Assembly: GCA_900767595.1 (NCBI GenBank)
Contig: CAAFZS010000007.1
Coordinates: 1-19,237, forward strand
Source of the DNA: Bacteroidales bacterium
GTDB lineage: Bacteria; Bacteroidota; Bacteroidia; Bacteroidales; Paludibacteraceae
Length of the DNA stretch: 19,237 nt
Reading direction: 5' to 3'
Shown: positions 13,435 to 19,237 of the stretch, piece after piece
Position numbering within the stretch: the first letter of the stretch is position 1
Layout: each line of letters begins with the position of its first letter
Translations under genes and position numbers: made by a program
Notes under the pieces: model-generated
Databases searched by the model: none
Told to the model about the DNA's origin: nothing
Seen by the model: only the letters and a program-made list of their open reading frames with translations

Positions 13435-14743
13435 GAATGAGTTGTTTTGCAAATGTATTGATATCGATGCCGTCAAACGTACCCGAACTCATCATCAGCA
13501 GGGCACTGTGGTCGTACGTGAGCGACTGTAGTTTTTGTTGGAGTTGTTGACTGTCTGTAAACACCTCTACATTTTTCGTGCCAAACGCGTTACGAACATC
13601 CTCGGCTGTGATGTTTTGTAGTCTTTTATGCTCTATCACCTTCGGATTGAAGTACACGAATGCGATATCGGCTTCAGCCATACAGTCTTTGTATTGAGGT
13701 AAGAAAGCAGCCGTTAGTGACGAGAATGTATGCAACTCCATCGCGGCAATGAGGCGCAAGTGAGGATAGTGTTCTTTCACCGCAGCAATTGTAGCTTTGA
13801 GTTTACTCGGACTATGCGCAAAATCTTTATACGCCACAGCATCATCTCGCTTCGCTATTAACTCCAACCGGTTGCTGGCACCGGTAAACCCGGCTATGGT
13901 TTGGTAGAAAGTGTCGCGGTCGATGCCTATTTGTTCGCAAGCAAGACAAGCGGCTTGGAGGTTCTGCATGTTGTGTTTGCCGAACACACCCATCGGTATC
14001 TCGCCTGTATATTCGGTATAAGGCAACGTCTTCACCTCTCCTTCTACTTCCTCCGCTATCGTTTGTAAGTTCTCGTCCCTTTCATAATAAATGAAGGAAT
14101 CTGTTATCGTCCTCGCAAACTTCCTAAATGTTTCCACATATTCGGGGAAGGTAGGAAAGACATTGATATGGTCCCATGCTATACCGGTAAGGATAGCTAT
14201 ATGGGGGTGATACCAAAGGAACTTACTTCTAAGGTCGAGGGGAGAGGTTAGGTATTCGTCTCCTTCAAAGACTGCATATTTAGCCGTTTCGCTCAAGCGC
14301 ACCATTCGTTCAAACCCTTCGATCTGAGCACCCACCATATAATCCGCTTCGATGCCTAAGTGTTGGAGCACATACAGGATCATCGAGGTTGTGGTGGTTT
14401 TGCCGTGGCTACCGCCTACGACGATACGGATCTTATCCTTCGTCTGTTCATAGAGGTACTCAGGGAAGGAGTAGATACGTATTCCCAGTTCCTTAGCGCG
14501 TACCAGTTCGGGGTTATCCTCTCGGGCGTGCATACCAAGGATGACCGCATCGAGGTCCGAGGTGATACGTTCGGGGTGCCAACCCATCTGCTCGGGCAGC
14601 AGTCCTGCTTCGCGCAGGTGGGTGAGGGCGGGATCAAAGATCTCGTCATCCGAACCGGTTACTTGATAACCGGGTTTGGCGGCTACTGCCAATGCCAGAT
14701 TGTGCATCGCCGCTCCCCCTATTGCTATGAAATGTATCCTCAA
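13427..14743 (-). CDS. mpl: Mpl-type murein peptide ligase (UDP-MurNAc : tripeptide ligase)
   Basis: The 438-residue protein is a Mur-ligase family member of the Mpl branch, which recycles the tripeptide L-Ala-D-Glu-meso-DAP onto UDP-MurNAc. Visible parts are the N-terminal nucleotide-binding IHFIAIGGAAMHNLAL (3-18), P-loop VVGGSHGKTTTTS (108-120), EGDEYLTSPLD, the ITGIAWDHIN-like segment (ILTGIAWDHINVFP), and the C-terminal YKDFAHSPSKLKAT. The start is a TTG at 14743: the conserved AIGG motif begins just after it, and the next ATG (13th codon) would remove it. The leader is a heptamer array. MurC is closely related but has different motifs after the P-loop, so Mpl is favoured. Confidence 0.88.
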   Translation of the reverse strand: MRIHFIAIGGAAMHNLALAVAAKPGYQVTGSDDEIFDPALTHLREAGLLPEQMGWHPERITSDLDAVILGMHAREDNPELVRAKELGIRIYSFPEYLYEQTKDKIRIVVGGSHGKTTTTSMILYVLQHLGIEADYMVGAQIEGFERMVRLSETAKYAVFEGDEYLTSPLDLRSKFLWYHPHIAILTGIAWDHINVFPTFPEYVETFRKFARTITDSFIYYERDENLQTIAEEVEGEVKTLPYTEYTGEIPMGVFGKHNMQNLQAACLACEQIGIDRDTFYQTIAGFTGASNRLELIAKRDDAVAYKDFAHSPSKLKATIAAVKEHYPHLRLIAAMELHTFSSLTAAFLPQYKDCMAEADIAFVYFNPKVIEHKRLQNITAEDVRNAFGTKNVEVFTDSQQLQQKLQSLTYDHSALLMMSSGTFDGIDINTFAKQLIHG

Positions 14744-14760
14744 TCCTTTTTCCTTTTTCC
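14733..14760. repeat. Heptamer array at the tig-mpl junction
   Basis: Four 7-base units on the plus strand: TGTATCC, TCAATCC, TTTTTCC, TTTTTCC. On the coding strand they read GGAAAAA-GGAAAAA-GGATTGA-GGATACA. They fill the gap between the tig stop and the mpl TTG start and run into its first codons. GGA in each unit may serve as a weak ribosome-binding signal. Confidence 0.85.
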
Positions 14761-16095
14761 TTAATTGAACAATTTTCCGAAGTCTTCGTGTGCAATCGCT
14801 TTTTCTTCGATCTTGACTACGCCTTTGAGTGCTTCGTAGATTTTGTTTTCGGCTACGCGCTCTACGATACCACGCAGTTGGTCATCTTTCTTGAGCATCT
14901 CTTGAGCAAAGTTATTGAGGTATTGCTCATCGACATGCATAAGACCATATTGCATGAATTGCATCTTCGCTACTTCTTTGGCGTATGCTTCTACATCCTC
15001 TTTCTCGACCTTGACATCATATTTCTTCATGAGTTGGTCTTTAGCGAGGTGCCATTTGAGTTCGTCGATCATCTTCGGGAAGTCGCGATCGAGGTCCTCT
15101 TGTTTCATCTCTTTATTTGTAGCCATCACCCAACGGCGCAGGAAATCCTCCGGGAAGGCGATGTCACCTACTTTCTTAAGAATAGCCTCTTTGGCGTCGA
15201 GACCGAACTTATATTTACTGTCTTCGGCCATGTTTTCTTCGATCTCTGCACGCACTTTAGCGCGGAAGTCGGCTTCGTCCTTCACGTTGTTTTCGCCATA
15301 GACTTTAGCAAACAGTTCACCATTGATTTGGGCAGCTTGGTGACGGGTGATACCTTGGATCTCGAAGGTGAAGTCGGATGTCAGTTCTTTGGCTTCCTCT
15401 TTCTTAATGTCGAGCATAGAGGCTACTTCCACTTCGCTCTTGAAGGCTTTCATCGGGTTGAAGGTGATGATGTCACCTTTCTTAGCGTCTTTAAACTTCG
15501 CTGCCTCTTTCTTATCCTGCATATATTGCGGATTGAGGATAGCGTTTTCTTTGACGATACCATTCTCTTTTTGTTCGGTCATGAGACCTTTGATCACGTC
15601 GCCTTCTTGTACGGCATCGGCATCTACGTACTCACCAAAACGCTCTGCATAACTCTTGATCTGGTTGTTGACCATCTCGTCGGTCACGGTGATGGTGTAG
15701 TGGGTCAGTTTGTTCTTTCCGTCGAGGGCAGCGTCAAACTCGGGAGCTACGGCGAAGTCAAAAGCAAAAGTGAACTCCGTCTGGTTATCGAGGTCCATGT
15801 CGGGAGTCAACTCCTCATTAGGTAGCGGATCGCCGAGGATATTGAGTTTCTTCTCCTCCATGTATTTGCCAAGGCTCTCGCCTACGGTGTTGTTGAGCAC
15901 TTCGGCTAAGACGGCTTTGCCGTACATTTTCTTTACGAGGCCAAGGGGCACCATTCCCGGACGGAAGCCGGGGATATTGGCTTTTTGACGATACTGACGT
16001 AACTCTTTGTCTACTTTCTCCTGATAATCGGCAGGCTCCACGGTCAATGTGATAACCCCCTTCAGGTCTTTCAATTCTGTTTGTTCGATTTTCAT
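14761..16095 (-). CDS. tig: Trigger factor (ribosome-associated chaperone)
   Basis: The 444-residue protein opens with the ribosome-docking domain, whose signature is NIPGFRPGMVP (40-50). The usual lysine is replaced by Met, as I recall for Bacteroidetes. A PPIase-like middle region (about 150-235) and the helical C-terminal chaperone domain follow; the protein is rich in Lys and Glu. It binds nascent chains at the ribosome exit near L23. The start is the ATG at 16095 (MKIEQTELKDLKGVIT); the longer frame to 16134 enters repeat-rich intergenic DNA and lacks family-like residues. No promoter match lies in the 195 bp upstream, so it is probably transcribed from the gpmI promoter through the repeat arrays. 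Confidence 0.95.
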   Translation of the reverse strand: MKIEQTELKDLKGVITLTVEPADYQEKVDKELRQYRQKANIPGFRPGMVPLGLVKKMYGKAVLAEVLNNTVGESLGKYMEEKKLNILGDPLPNEELTPDMDLDNQTEFTFAFDFAVAPEFDAALDGKNKLTHYTITVTDEMVNNQIKSYAERFGEYVDADAVQEGDVIKGLMTEQKENGIVKENAILNPQYMQDKKEAAKFKDAKKGDIITFNPMKAFKSEVEVASMLDIKKEEAKELTSDFTFEIQGITRHQAAQINGELFAKVYGENNVKDEADFRAKVRAEIEENMAEDSKYKFGLDAKEAILKKVGDIAFPEDFLRRWVMATNKEMKQEDLDRDFPKMIDELKWHLAKDQLMKKYDVKVEKEDVEAYAKEVAKMQFMQYGLMHVDEQYLNNFAQEMLKKDDQLRGIVERVAENKIYEALKGVVKIEEKAIAHEDFGKLFN

Positions 16096-16138
16096 ATTTG
16101 TATAATTTTTATTAAAATTGATCGTTCGTTTCACTCAC

Positions 16139-16210
16139 TGTCGGACCGCTTCGCTGTCGGACCACTGCGTTGTAGGACCGCTGCGTTGTAGGACCGCTGC
16201 GCTGTAGGAT
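16139..16210. repeat. 16-base tandem array with mini-hairpins (array 1, gpmI-tig gap)
   Basis: Four full 16-base units start at 16139, 16155, 16171 and 16187, with an 8-base partial unit at 16203. Each has a constant TGTMGGACC (M = C or A) followed by a 7-base variable part: GCTTCGC, ACTGCGT, GCTGCGT, GCTGCGC. The variable part is a 2-bp stem around a 3-base loop. The AC/GT version against GC/GC is a compensatory change. In the first unit the outer GAC/GTC can extend the stem around a C-T mismatch. Confidence 0.9.
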
Positions 16211-16214
16211 TATC

Positions 16215-16292
16215 ATTCAGGAGCTCTGCTCCGGTCTTTCAGGCATAGCCGGTCCTTCAGCCCGTAGGGCGGTCTTTCAGCCGTAGGCGGTC
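16215..16292. repeat. Variable-stem hairpin array (array 2, gpmI-tig gap)
   Basis: Four units share a frame of (N)TTCA, hairpin, GGTC. The hairpins are GGAGC-TCT-GCTCC, GGC-ATA-GCC, GCCC-GTA-GGGC and GCC-GTA-GGC: stems of 5, 3, 4 and 3 bp, all with 3-base loops. Unit lengths are 22, 18, 20 and 18 bases. The last GGTC includes two bases of the reverse-complement gpmI stop codon. A fifth related unit is at 18664-18683. Confidence 0.9.
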
Positions 16293-17814
16293 AATGAATA
16301 AGATTATGTCCCGTCATCTCTTTGGGTTGTTCAATACCTAAGATGTGGCACAGGCTCGGAGCGACATCGGCGAGGATACCATCTTCGAGTTTGGCATTGA
16401 GGTTGTCGCTGATATATACGAAGGGCACGGGATTAAGCGAGTGGGCAGTATTCGGTGTGCCATCCCCGTTCTTCGCATGGTCAGCATTGCCGTGGTCAGC
16501 GATGATGATGATCTCGTATCCGTTCTTGCGGGCACAAGTAACGACTTTATCTACACACTCGTCGATGGTGACGACGGCTTTTTGGATAGCCTCATATACA
16601 CCGGTATGACCCACCATATCGCCGTTGGCGAAGTTCAAGGTGATGTAGTCATATTTCTGTGTATCCAATGCTTCGCACAGGGCTTTCGTCACTTCGGGCG
16701 CACTCATCTCGGGTTGCAGGTCGTAGGTCGGCACTTTCGGGCTCGGGATAAGGATGCGGTCCTCACCTTCGAACTCTGCTTCGCGGCCGCCGCTGAAGAA
16801 GAACGTAACGTGAGCGAACTTCTCGGTCTCGGCGATACGCAGTTGTTTGAGACCGGCTTTGGAGACGATCTCGCCCATCGTGTTTTGTACATTCTCTTTC
16901 GGGAAGAGGATATGCAAGCCCGTGAACGAACTGTCGTACGGGGTCATGCAGAAGTAGTTGAGATTCGGAATCGTCTTCATCCCCTGCTCCGGCATATCCT
17001 GTTGGGTAAGAACGATGGTTATCTCTTTCGCACGGTCGTTGCGGTAGTTGAAGAAAATAACCGTATCACCCTCCTCAATGGTAGCGAGCGGTTTGCCTTT
17101 GTAGGTGTGCACAATCGGTTTGATGAACTCGTCGGTCACGCCGTCCTCGTAACTCTTTGTTACGGCGCGGTGCATAGACTCGAAGGCAGCACCCTTACCA
17201 TTGACGAGGCAGTCGTAAGCTTCTTTGATACGCTCCCAGCGTTTGTCGCGGTCCATAGCGTAGAACCGGCCTTGGATGGTGGCTATCTCACCGCAGGTAT
17301 CGTGCAGGTGTTGCTCTAACTGGTCGATGAAACCCAGACCCGACTTGGGGTCCGTATCGCGGCCGTCCATAAAACAGTGAATGAACGTGCGTCCTTCCAG
17401 ACCGTACTCTTTGGCTATCTCCGTGAGGTAGAACAGGTGGTCAAGACTGGAGTGTACACCGCCGTTGGAGGTCAGACCCATGATGTGCAGTTTCTTGCCG
17501 TTGTTCTTAACGGTCTCAAAGGCGTTCACGATCTCGGGATTGCGGTAGATACTACCGTCGCGGCAGGAGCGGTTGATCTTCACCAAGTCTTGATAGACTA
17601 CTCGTCCGGCACCGATATTCAGATGTCCGACCTCGGAGTTACCCATCTGCCCGTCGGGCAGACCTACATTTTCGCCACTGGCTTGCAGTTGGCTATGAGG
17701 ATAGGTAGCCAGTAACTTGTCCCAATGGGGAGTGGGAGTGGAATAGATGGCATTAGCGGTCTCATTTTTACCGATTCCCCAACCATCTAAAATCATTAAT
17801 AATGCTTTTTTCAT
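16291..17814 (-). CDS. gpmI: 2,3-bisphosphoglycerate-independent phosphoglycerate mutase
   Basis: The 507-residue glycolytic enzyme interconverts 3- and 2-phosphoglycerate. It has an alkaline-phosphatase-like fold with two Mn ions. The N-terminal metal-binding LMILDGWG (6-13, D10), catalytic serine S60 in GQMGNSEVGHLNIGAG, CFMDGRDTDP, FNYRNDRAKEI, and the C-terminal IIIADHGNADH and NTAHSLNPVPFV are all present. Length is as expected. It starts 36 bp after its promoter -7 box. It is the first gene of a co-directional run (gpmI, tig, mpl, dCMP deaminase, S41 protease). Its stop codon touches the array of hairpin repeats. Confidence 0.96.
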   Translation of the reverse strand: MKKALLMILDGWGIGKNETANAIYSTPTPHWDKLLATYPHSQLQASGENVGLPDGQMGNSEVGHLNIGAGRVVYQDLVKINRSCRDGSIYRNPEIVNAFETVKNNGKKLHIMGLTSNGGVHSSLDHLFYLTEIAKEYGLEGRTFIHCFMDGRDTDPKSGLGFIDQLEQHLHDTCGEIATIQGRFYAMDRDKRWERIKEAYDCLVNGKGAAFESMHRAVTKSYEDGVTDEFIKPIVHTYKGKPLATIEEGDTVIFFNYRNDRAKEITIVLTQQDMPEQGMKTIPNLNYFCMTPYDSSFTGLHILFPKENVQNTMGEIVSKAGLKQLRIAETEKFAHVTFFFSGGREAEFEGEDRILIPSPKVPTYDLQPEMSAPEVTKALCEALDTQKYDYITLNFANGDMVGHTGVYEAIQKAVVTIDECVDKVVTCARKNGYEIIIIADHGNADHAKNGDGTPNTAHSLNPVPFVYISDNLNAKLEDGILADVAPSLCHILGIEQPKEMTGHNLIH

Positions 17815-17849
17815 ATTTTATTTTTTTGTATATTGCGCAAATGAGCCTA

Positions 17850-17881
17850 CAAAGGTACTGCTTTTTTTGCAAATATCCAAA
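17850..17881 (-). promoter_or_regulatory. Promoter of gpmI
   Basis: On the minus strand TTTG (17878-17881) and TACCTTTG (17850-17857) are separated by exactly 20 bases. It is probably the main promoter of the gpmI-to-protease run, because the later gaps have no comparable match. Confidence 0.85.
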
Positions 17882-17893
17882 TAATTGATACGA

Positions 17894-17911
17894 AAAAAAG
17901 TAAACTTTTTT
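17894..17911 (-). terminator. Weak terminator after the isomerase-like gene
   Basis: On the minus strand AAAAAAGT and ACTTTTTT form an 8-bp, mostly A-T stem with a 2-base spacer and end in a T-run, 8 bp after the stop codon at 17920. The stem is weak, so termination may be partial. Confidence 0.45.
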
Positions 17912-17919
17912 ATTTTGTC

Positions 17920-18654
17920 TTAAATACTTATCATTTTTGCCCAATGCCCGGGAACAATCACGTGGTGATTAGCAATGGGGTTAGTAAGAAAATACTGCTT
18001 CGTTTGTTCGCTCACTTCGAGCCACACTTGCGTCCGGCATAGGTTTGGTTCAAACTGGTTGCGTACCAGTCGGACATCCTCGGCGAAGATTCGTGTTCCG
18101 TCGCCGTTAATCTTCATAAGCGTATAATCGCCCAAGGGCAGTTCCCCGTGAATAGCCACACCTATACCCGATTCGAAATGGGTGGTCAGGCTATAGGTCT
18201 CGCACATTGATAGCGGTAAGGTGCAGTGTGCGAACAGCATTTGCGTGCCTTGCAACCGTGCCGGGTTGGCTTGGAATCCGGGGCAGCCGGTGATTCGTTT
18301 GGCGACCATCATCGTCAGCAGCGTCGGCACATCGCCTTCGCAGGCAGCAGGAATACCTTCGCTATTGAGTTTAGCTAATGCCCAACAGCCGGTGTTATAG
18401 ACGGTGGTGAGCAGGTCAAAGCAGCGGAGAGTGAGGCCCGCAAGGTCGTATTCGGCAACGATCTGTTTGAGGCGCTGATAGATGAGTTCTGCGCCGGCCT
18501 GACCGCCATCCACGCGACCGAGGCTCGTCACTTTCTCGATAGGGATATCGACGAGTTCCAACCCGAAGCGGGAGGCGACGGTTTGTTTGTCATAAGTGGA
18601 GGCTATCAACCAATCACTCGGTTTTCCTATGATACCTAATCGTTTACAATTCAT
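17920..18654 (-). pseudogene. L-fucose/L-arabinose isomerase-like protein, C-terminal part of a split gene
   Basis: The 244-residue frame starts MNCKRLGIIGKPSDWLIAS and carries features of the C-terminal domain of fucose/arabinose-isomerase-like proteins: CEGDVPTLLTMMVAKRITG, SGIGVAIHGELPLGDYTLMK and NPIANHHVIVPGHW. It is probably a sugar or sugar-acid isomerase relative, but substrate and activity are unknown. It cannot be a full gene by itself: GKPSDW normally continues from an N-terminal domain, which is found just upstream in another frame (18666-18971). A 29-bp hairpin/direct-repeat insertion separates the halves, and removing it joins them in frame (NDEL-MNCKRLG). It may still be made as a separate chain from the ATG at 18654 or the TTG at 18657 by reinitiation, so loss of function is not proven. 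Confidence 0.7.
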
Positions 18655-18695
18655 CAATTCATCATTTAGCCCTTCGGGCGGTTCAATTCATCATT
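18655..18695. repeat. 12-bp direct repeats flanking a mini-hairpin (29-bp insertion)
   Basis: CAATTCATCATT occurs at 18655-18666 and 18684-18695, separated by TAGCCCTTCGGGCGGTT (18667-18683), which forms a GCCC-TTC-GGGC hairpin. A partial copy, CAATTCAT, precedes at 18647-18654. One direct-repeat copy plus the hairpin is 29 bp. The hairpin with flanks (TTTA before, GGTT after) matches the unit design of array 2 at 16215-16292. Confidence 0.92.
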
Positions 18696-18971
18696 CACAA
18701 TCTCCCCTTTTCCTCCGTGTTGATTGATATAGGCTAATATCTCCAGTGACGCAGCGAGGGAGTTACTTTGTCCGCTAGCAACGAGGTAGATAGGGCGTTT
18801 GAGGTCTATTTCGCCCGCCTTCACTTTGTCGAGGAACAGTCCTTCCGTTCCGCCGGTCATCACCATCACAACTTGGTTGTTTCCGTCATCCGGAGAGCCT
18901 TGTGTACCCGGTATTTTGTACCCCACTTCCGGCACCGCTTCTTTATGTAATGGAGAGATTAGTTTTATCAT
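18666..18971 (-). pseudogene. L-fucose/L-arabinose isomerase-like protein, N-terminal part of a split gene
   Basis: A 101-residue frame starts MIKLISPLHKEAVPEVGYKI, includes MVMTGGTEGLFL and YLVASGQSNSLAASLEILA, and ends in NDELNRPKG, whose last residues are coded by the inserted hairpin. This resembles the N-terminal Rossmann-like domain of the same isomerase-like family as the downstream frame. The ATG at 18971 is used because the promoter at 18993-19024 lies within the longer frame that begins at 19067. The stop at 18666-18668 falls in the repeat insertion; without the 29 bp the frame would continue to 17920 and give about 336 residues. The half is likely non-functional alone unless the two chains assemble. 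Confidence 0.7.
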
Positions 18972-18992
18972 TGTTTGTGCAGTTTTATGGTG

Positions 18993-19024
18993 CAAAGGTA
19001 CTGCTTTTTTCTGAATTGTGCAAG
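18993..19024 (-). promoter_or_regulatory. Promoter of the split isomerase-like gene
   Basis: On the minus strand the -33 box CTTG (19021-19024) and TACCTTTG (18993-19000) are separated by 20 bases. The start site would be about 15 bases before the ATG at 18971. An intact promoter suggests that the split gene is still transcribed. Confidence 0.75.
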
Positions 19025-19165
19025 AAAATGGAAAGAAAATTGCAAACTTTTTCACTTTTGACCCCAAGCGGTCCCCAACCGAACGCTTAGCCGTAGCATC
19101 CCCGTAGCATCTTAAGACTCACGAATCCCCCTCAGATGAGCACTTGTGTATACAGAAAAATGAGG
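19025..19165. other. Intergenic stretch between the isomerase promoter and the IS end
   Basis: No convincing gene is present. It holds a possible hairpin (AAGCG 19066-19070 with CGCTT 19084-19088) and a two-copy 11-base repeat, CCGTAGCATCC and CCGTAGCATCT (19091-19112). Confidence 0.6.
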
Positions 19166-19237
19166 TGTACCCAAAAAGTTGGACAAATTAATAATTATTG
19201 TTAACGATATATTTTTTTCGATAGTTAACCGGGCTTG
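19166..19237 (-). mobile_element. End of an IS3-family insertion sequence (rest beyond the contig)
   Basis: TGTACCCAAAAAGTTGGACA (19166-19185) resembles the terminal inverted repeats of IS3-family elements of the IS150 type. It lies just outside the stop of a transposase-like frame on the minus strand, so it is the right end of the element. The other end, the orfA/orfB body and any target duplication are outside the window. A multi-copy IS explains why the contig stops here. Confidence 0.7.
19188..19237 (-). CDS. IS3-family transposase OrfB, last 16 codons only
   Basis: The minus-strand frame enters at the contig end and reads SPVNYRKKYIVNNNY then TAA (stop 19188-19190). SPV(E/N/Q)YR followed by a basic stretch is the usual C-terminus of IS3-family integrase-type transposases, after the DDE catalytic core. 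Only this tail is visible, so the group within the family cannot be fixed. Confidence 0.65.
   Translation of the reverse strand, partial: SPVNYRKKYIVNNNY

Noticed and set aside
14788..15825. Long open frame on the plus strand (345 codons), antisense to tig
   Set aside because: The minus strand encodes a clear, complete trigger factor; the plus frame is Phe/Leu/Val-rich as expected from antisense of Lys/Glu codons and has no domain.
16139..16292. CRISPR array
   Set aside because: Repeats are 16-22 bases, units directly abut, the variable parts are 7-13 base palindromes and not unique spacers, and no cas genes are near.
16345..17319. Long open frame on the plus strand (324 codons), antisense to gpmI
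   Set aside because: It mirrors conserved gpmI codons and shows no recognisable family or start signals.
19068..19237. A complete small IS or MITE
   Set aside because: Only one terminal repeat is present, and the adjoining frame continues off the contig.

Overview
The window looks like a complete metagenomic contig from the chromosome of a member of the Bacteroidota, most likely an uncultivated gut- or rumen-type Bacteroidales. The evidence is repeated use of the Bacteroidetes promoter (TTTG, about 20 bp, TAnnTTTG), A/T-rich leaders with few Shine-Dalgarno sites, a tRNA without encoded CCA, and a gene set (Mpl-type ligase, long ParC, LytTR membrane regulator, PepD, M-type trigger-factor signature) typical of that order. 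Almost everything is housekeeping, not an accessory island. Bases 1-15 match the end of an Illumina adapter and are not genomic. The other end runs into the terminus of an IS3-family element, a usual cause of assembly breaks.

Layout. 16-375 (minus): promoter, tRNA-Cys, hairpin, then the 5' end of sufB. 376-2321 (minus): a DEDDy 3'-5' exonuclease overlapping an RlmI-type rRNA methyltransferase by ATGA. 2339-2437: back-to-back promoters. 2458-8189 (plus): a tight six-gene run, lytTR regulator, upp, dprA, a 55-residue membrane protein missed by length cut-offs, folB, parC. 8181-8858 (minus): an orphan OmpR-type response regulator, tail-overlapping parC. 8879-11405 (plus): type I asparaginase and PepD dipeptidase. 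17881-11382 (minus): gpmI, tig, mpl, dCMP deaminase and an S41 C-terminal protease, probably one long transcription unit from one clear promoter. 19024-17920 (minus): a fucose/arabinose-isomerase-like gene split in two.

The most unusual signal is a layer of short repeats not explained by the genes. First, heptamer (period-7) tracts occupy gene junctions (ansA-pepD, mpl start, protease start) and also sit in frame inside rlmI. Second, the gpmI-tig gap holds two adjacent arrays in which a constant 9-base piece alternates with a tiny hairpin of variable stem and a 3-base loop. A fifth copy of the second hairpin type sits inside the isomerase-like gene, flanked by a 12-bp direct repeat. Deleting the 29 bp of one repeat copy plus the hairpin restores one open reading frame, so this miniature element looks mobile or at least able to expand, and has broken a gene. 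ParC ends in a canonical sliding-clamp-binding pentapeptide on a proline/glutamate-rich linker, a second point worth testing.
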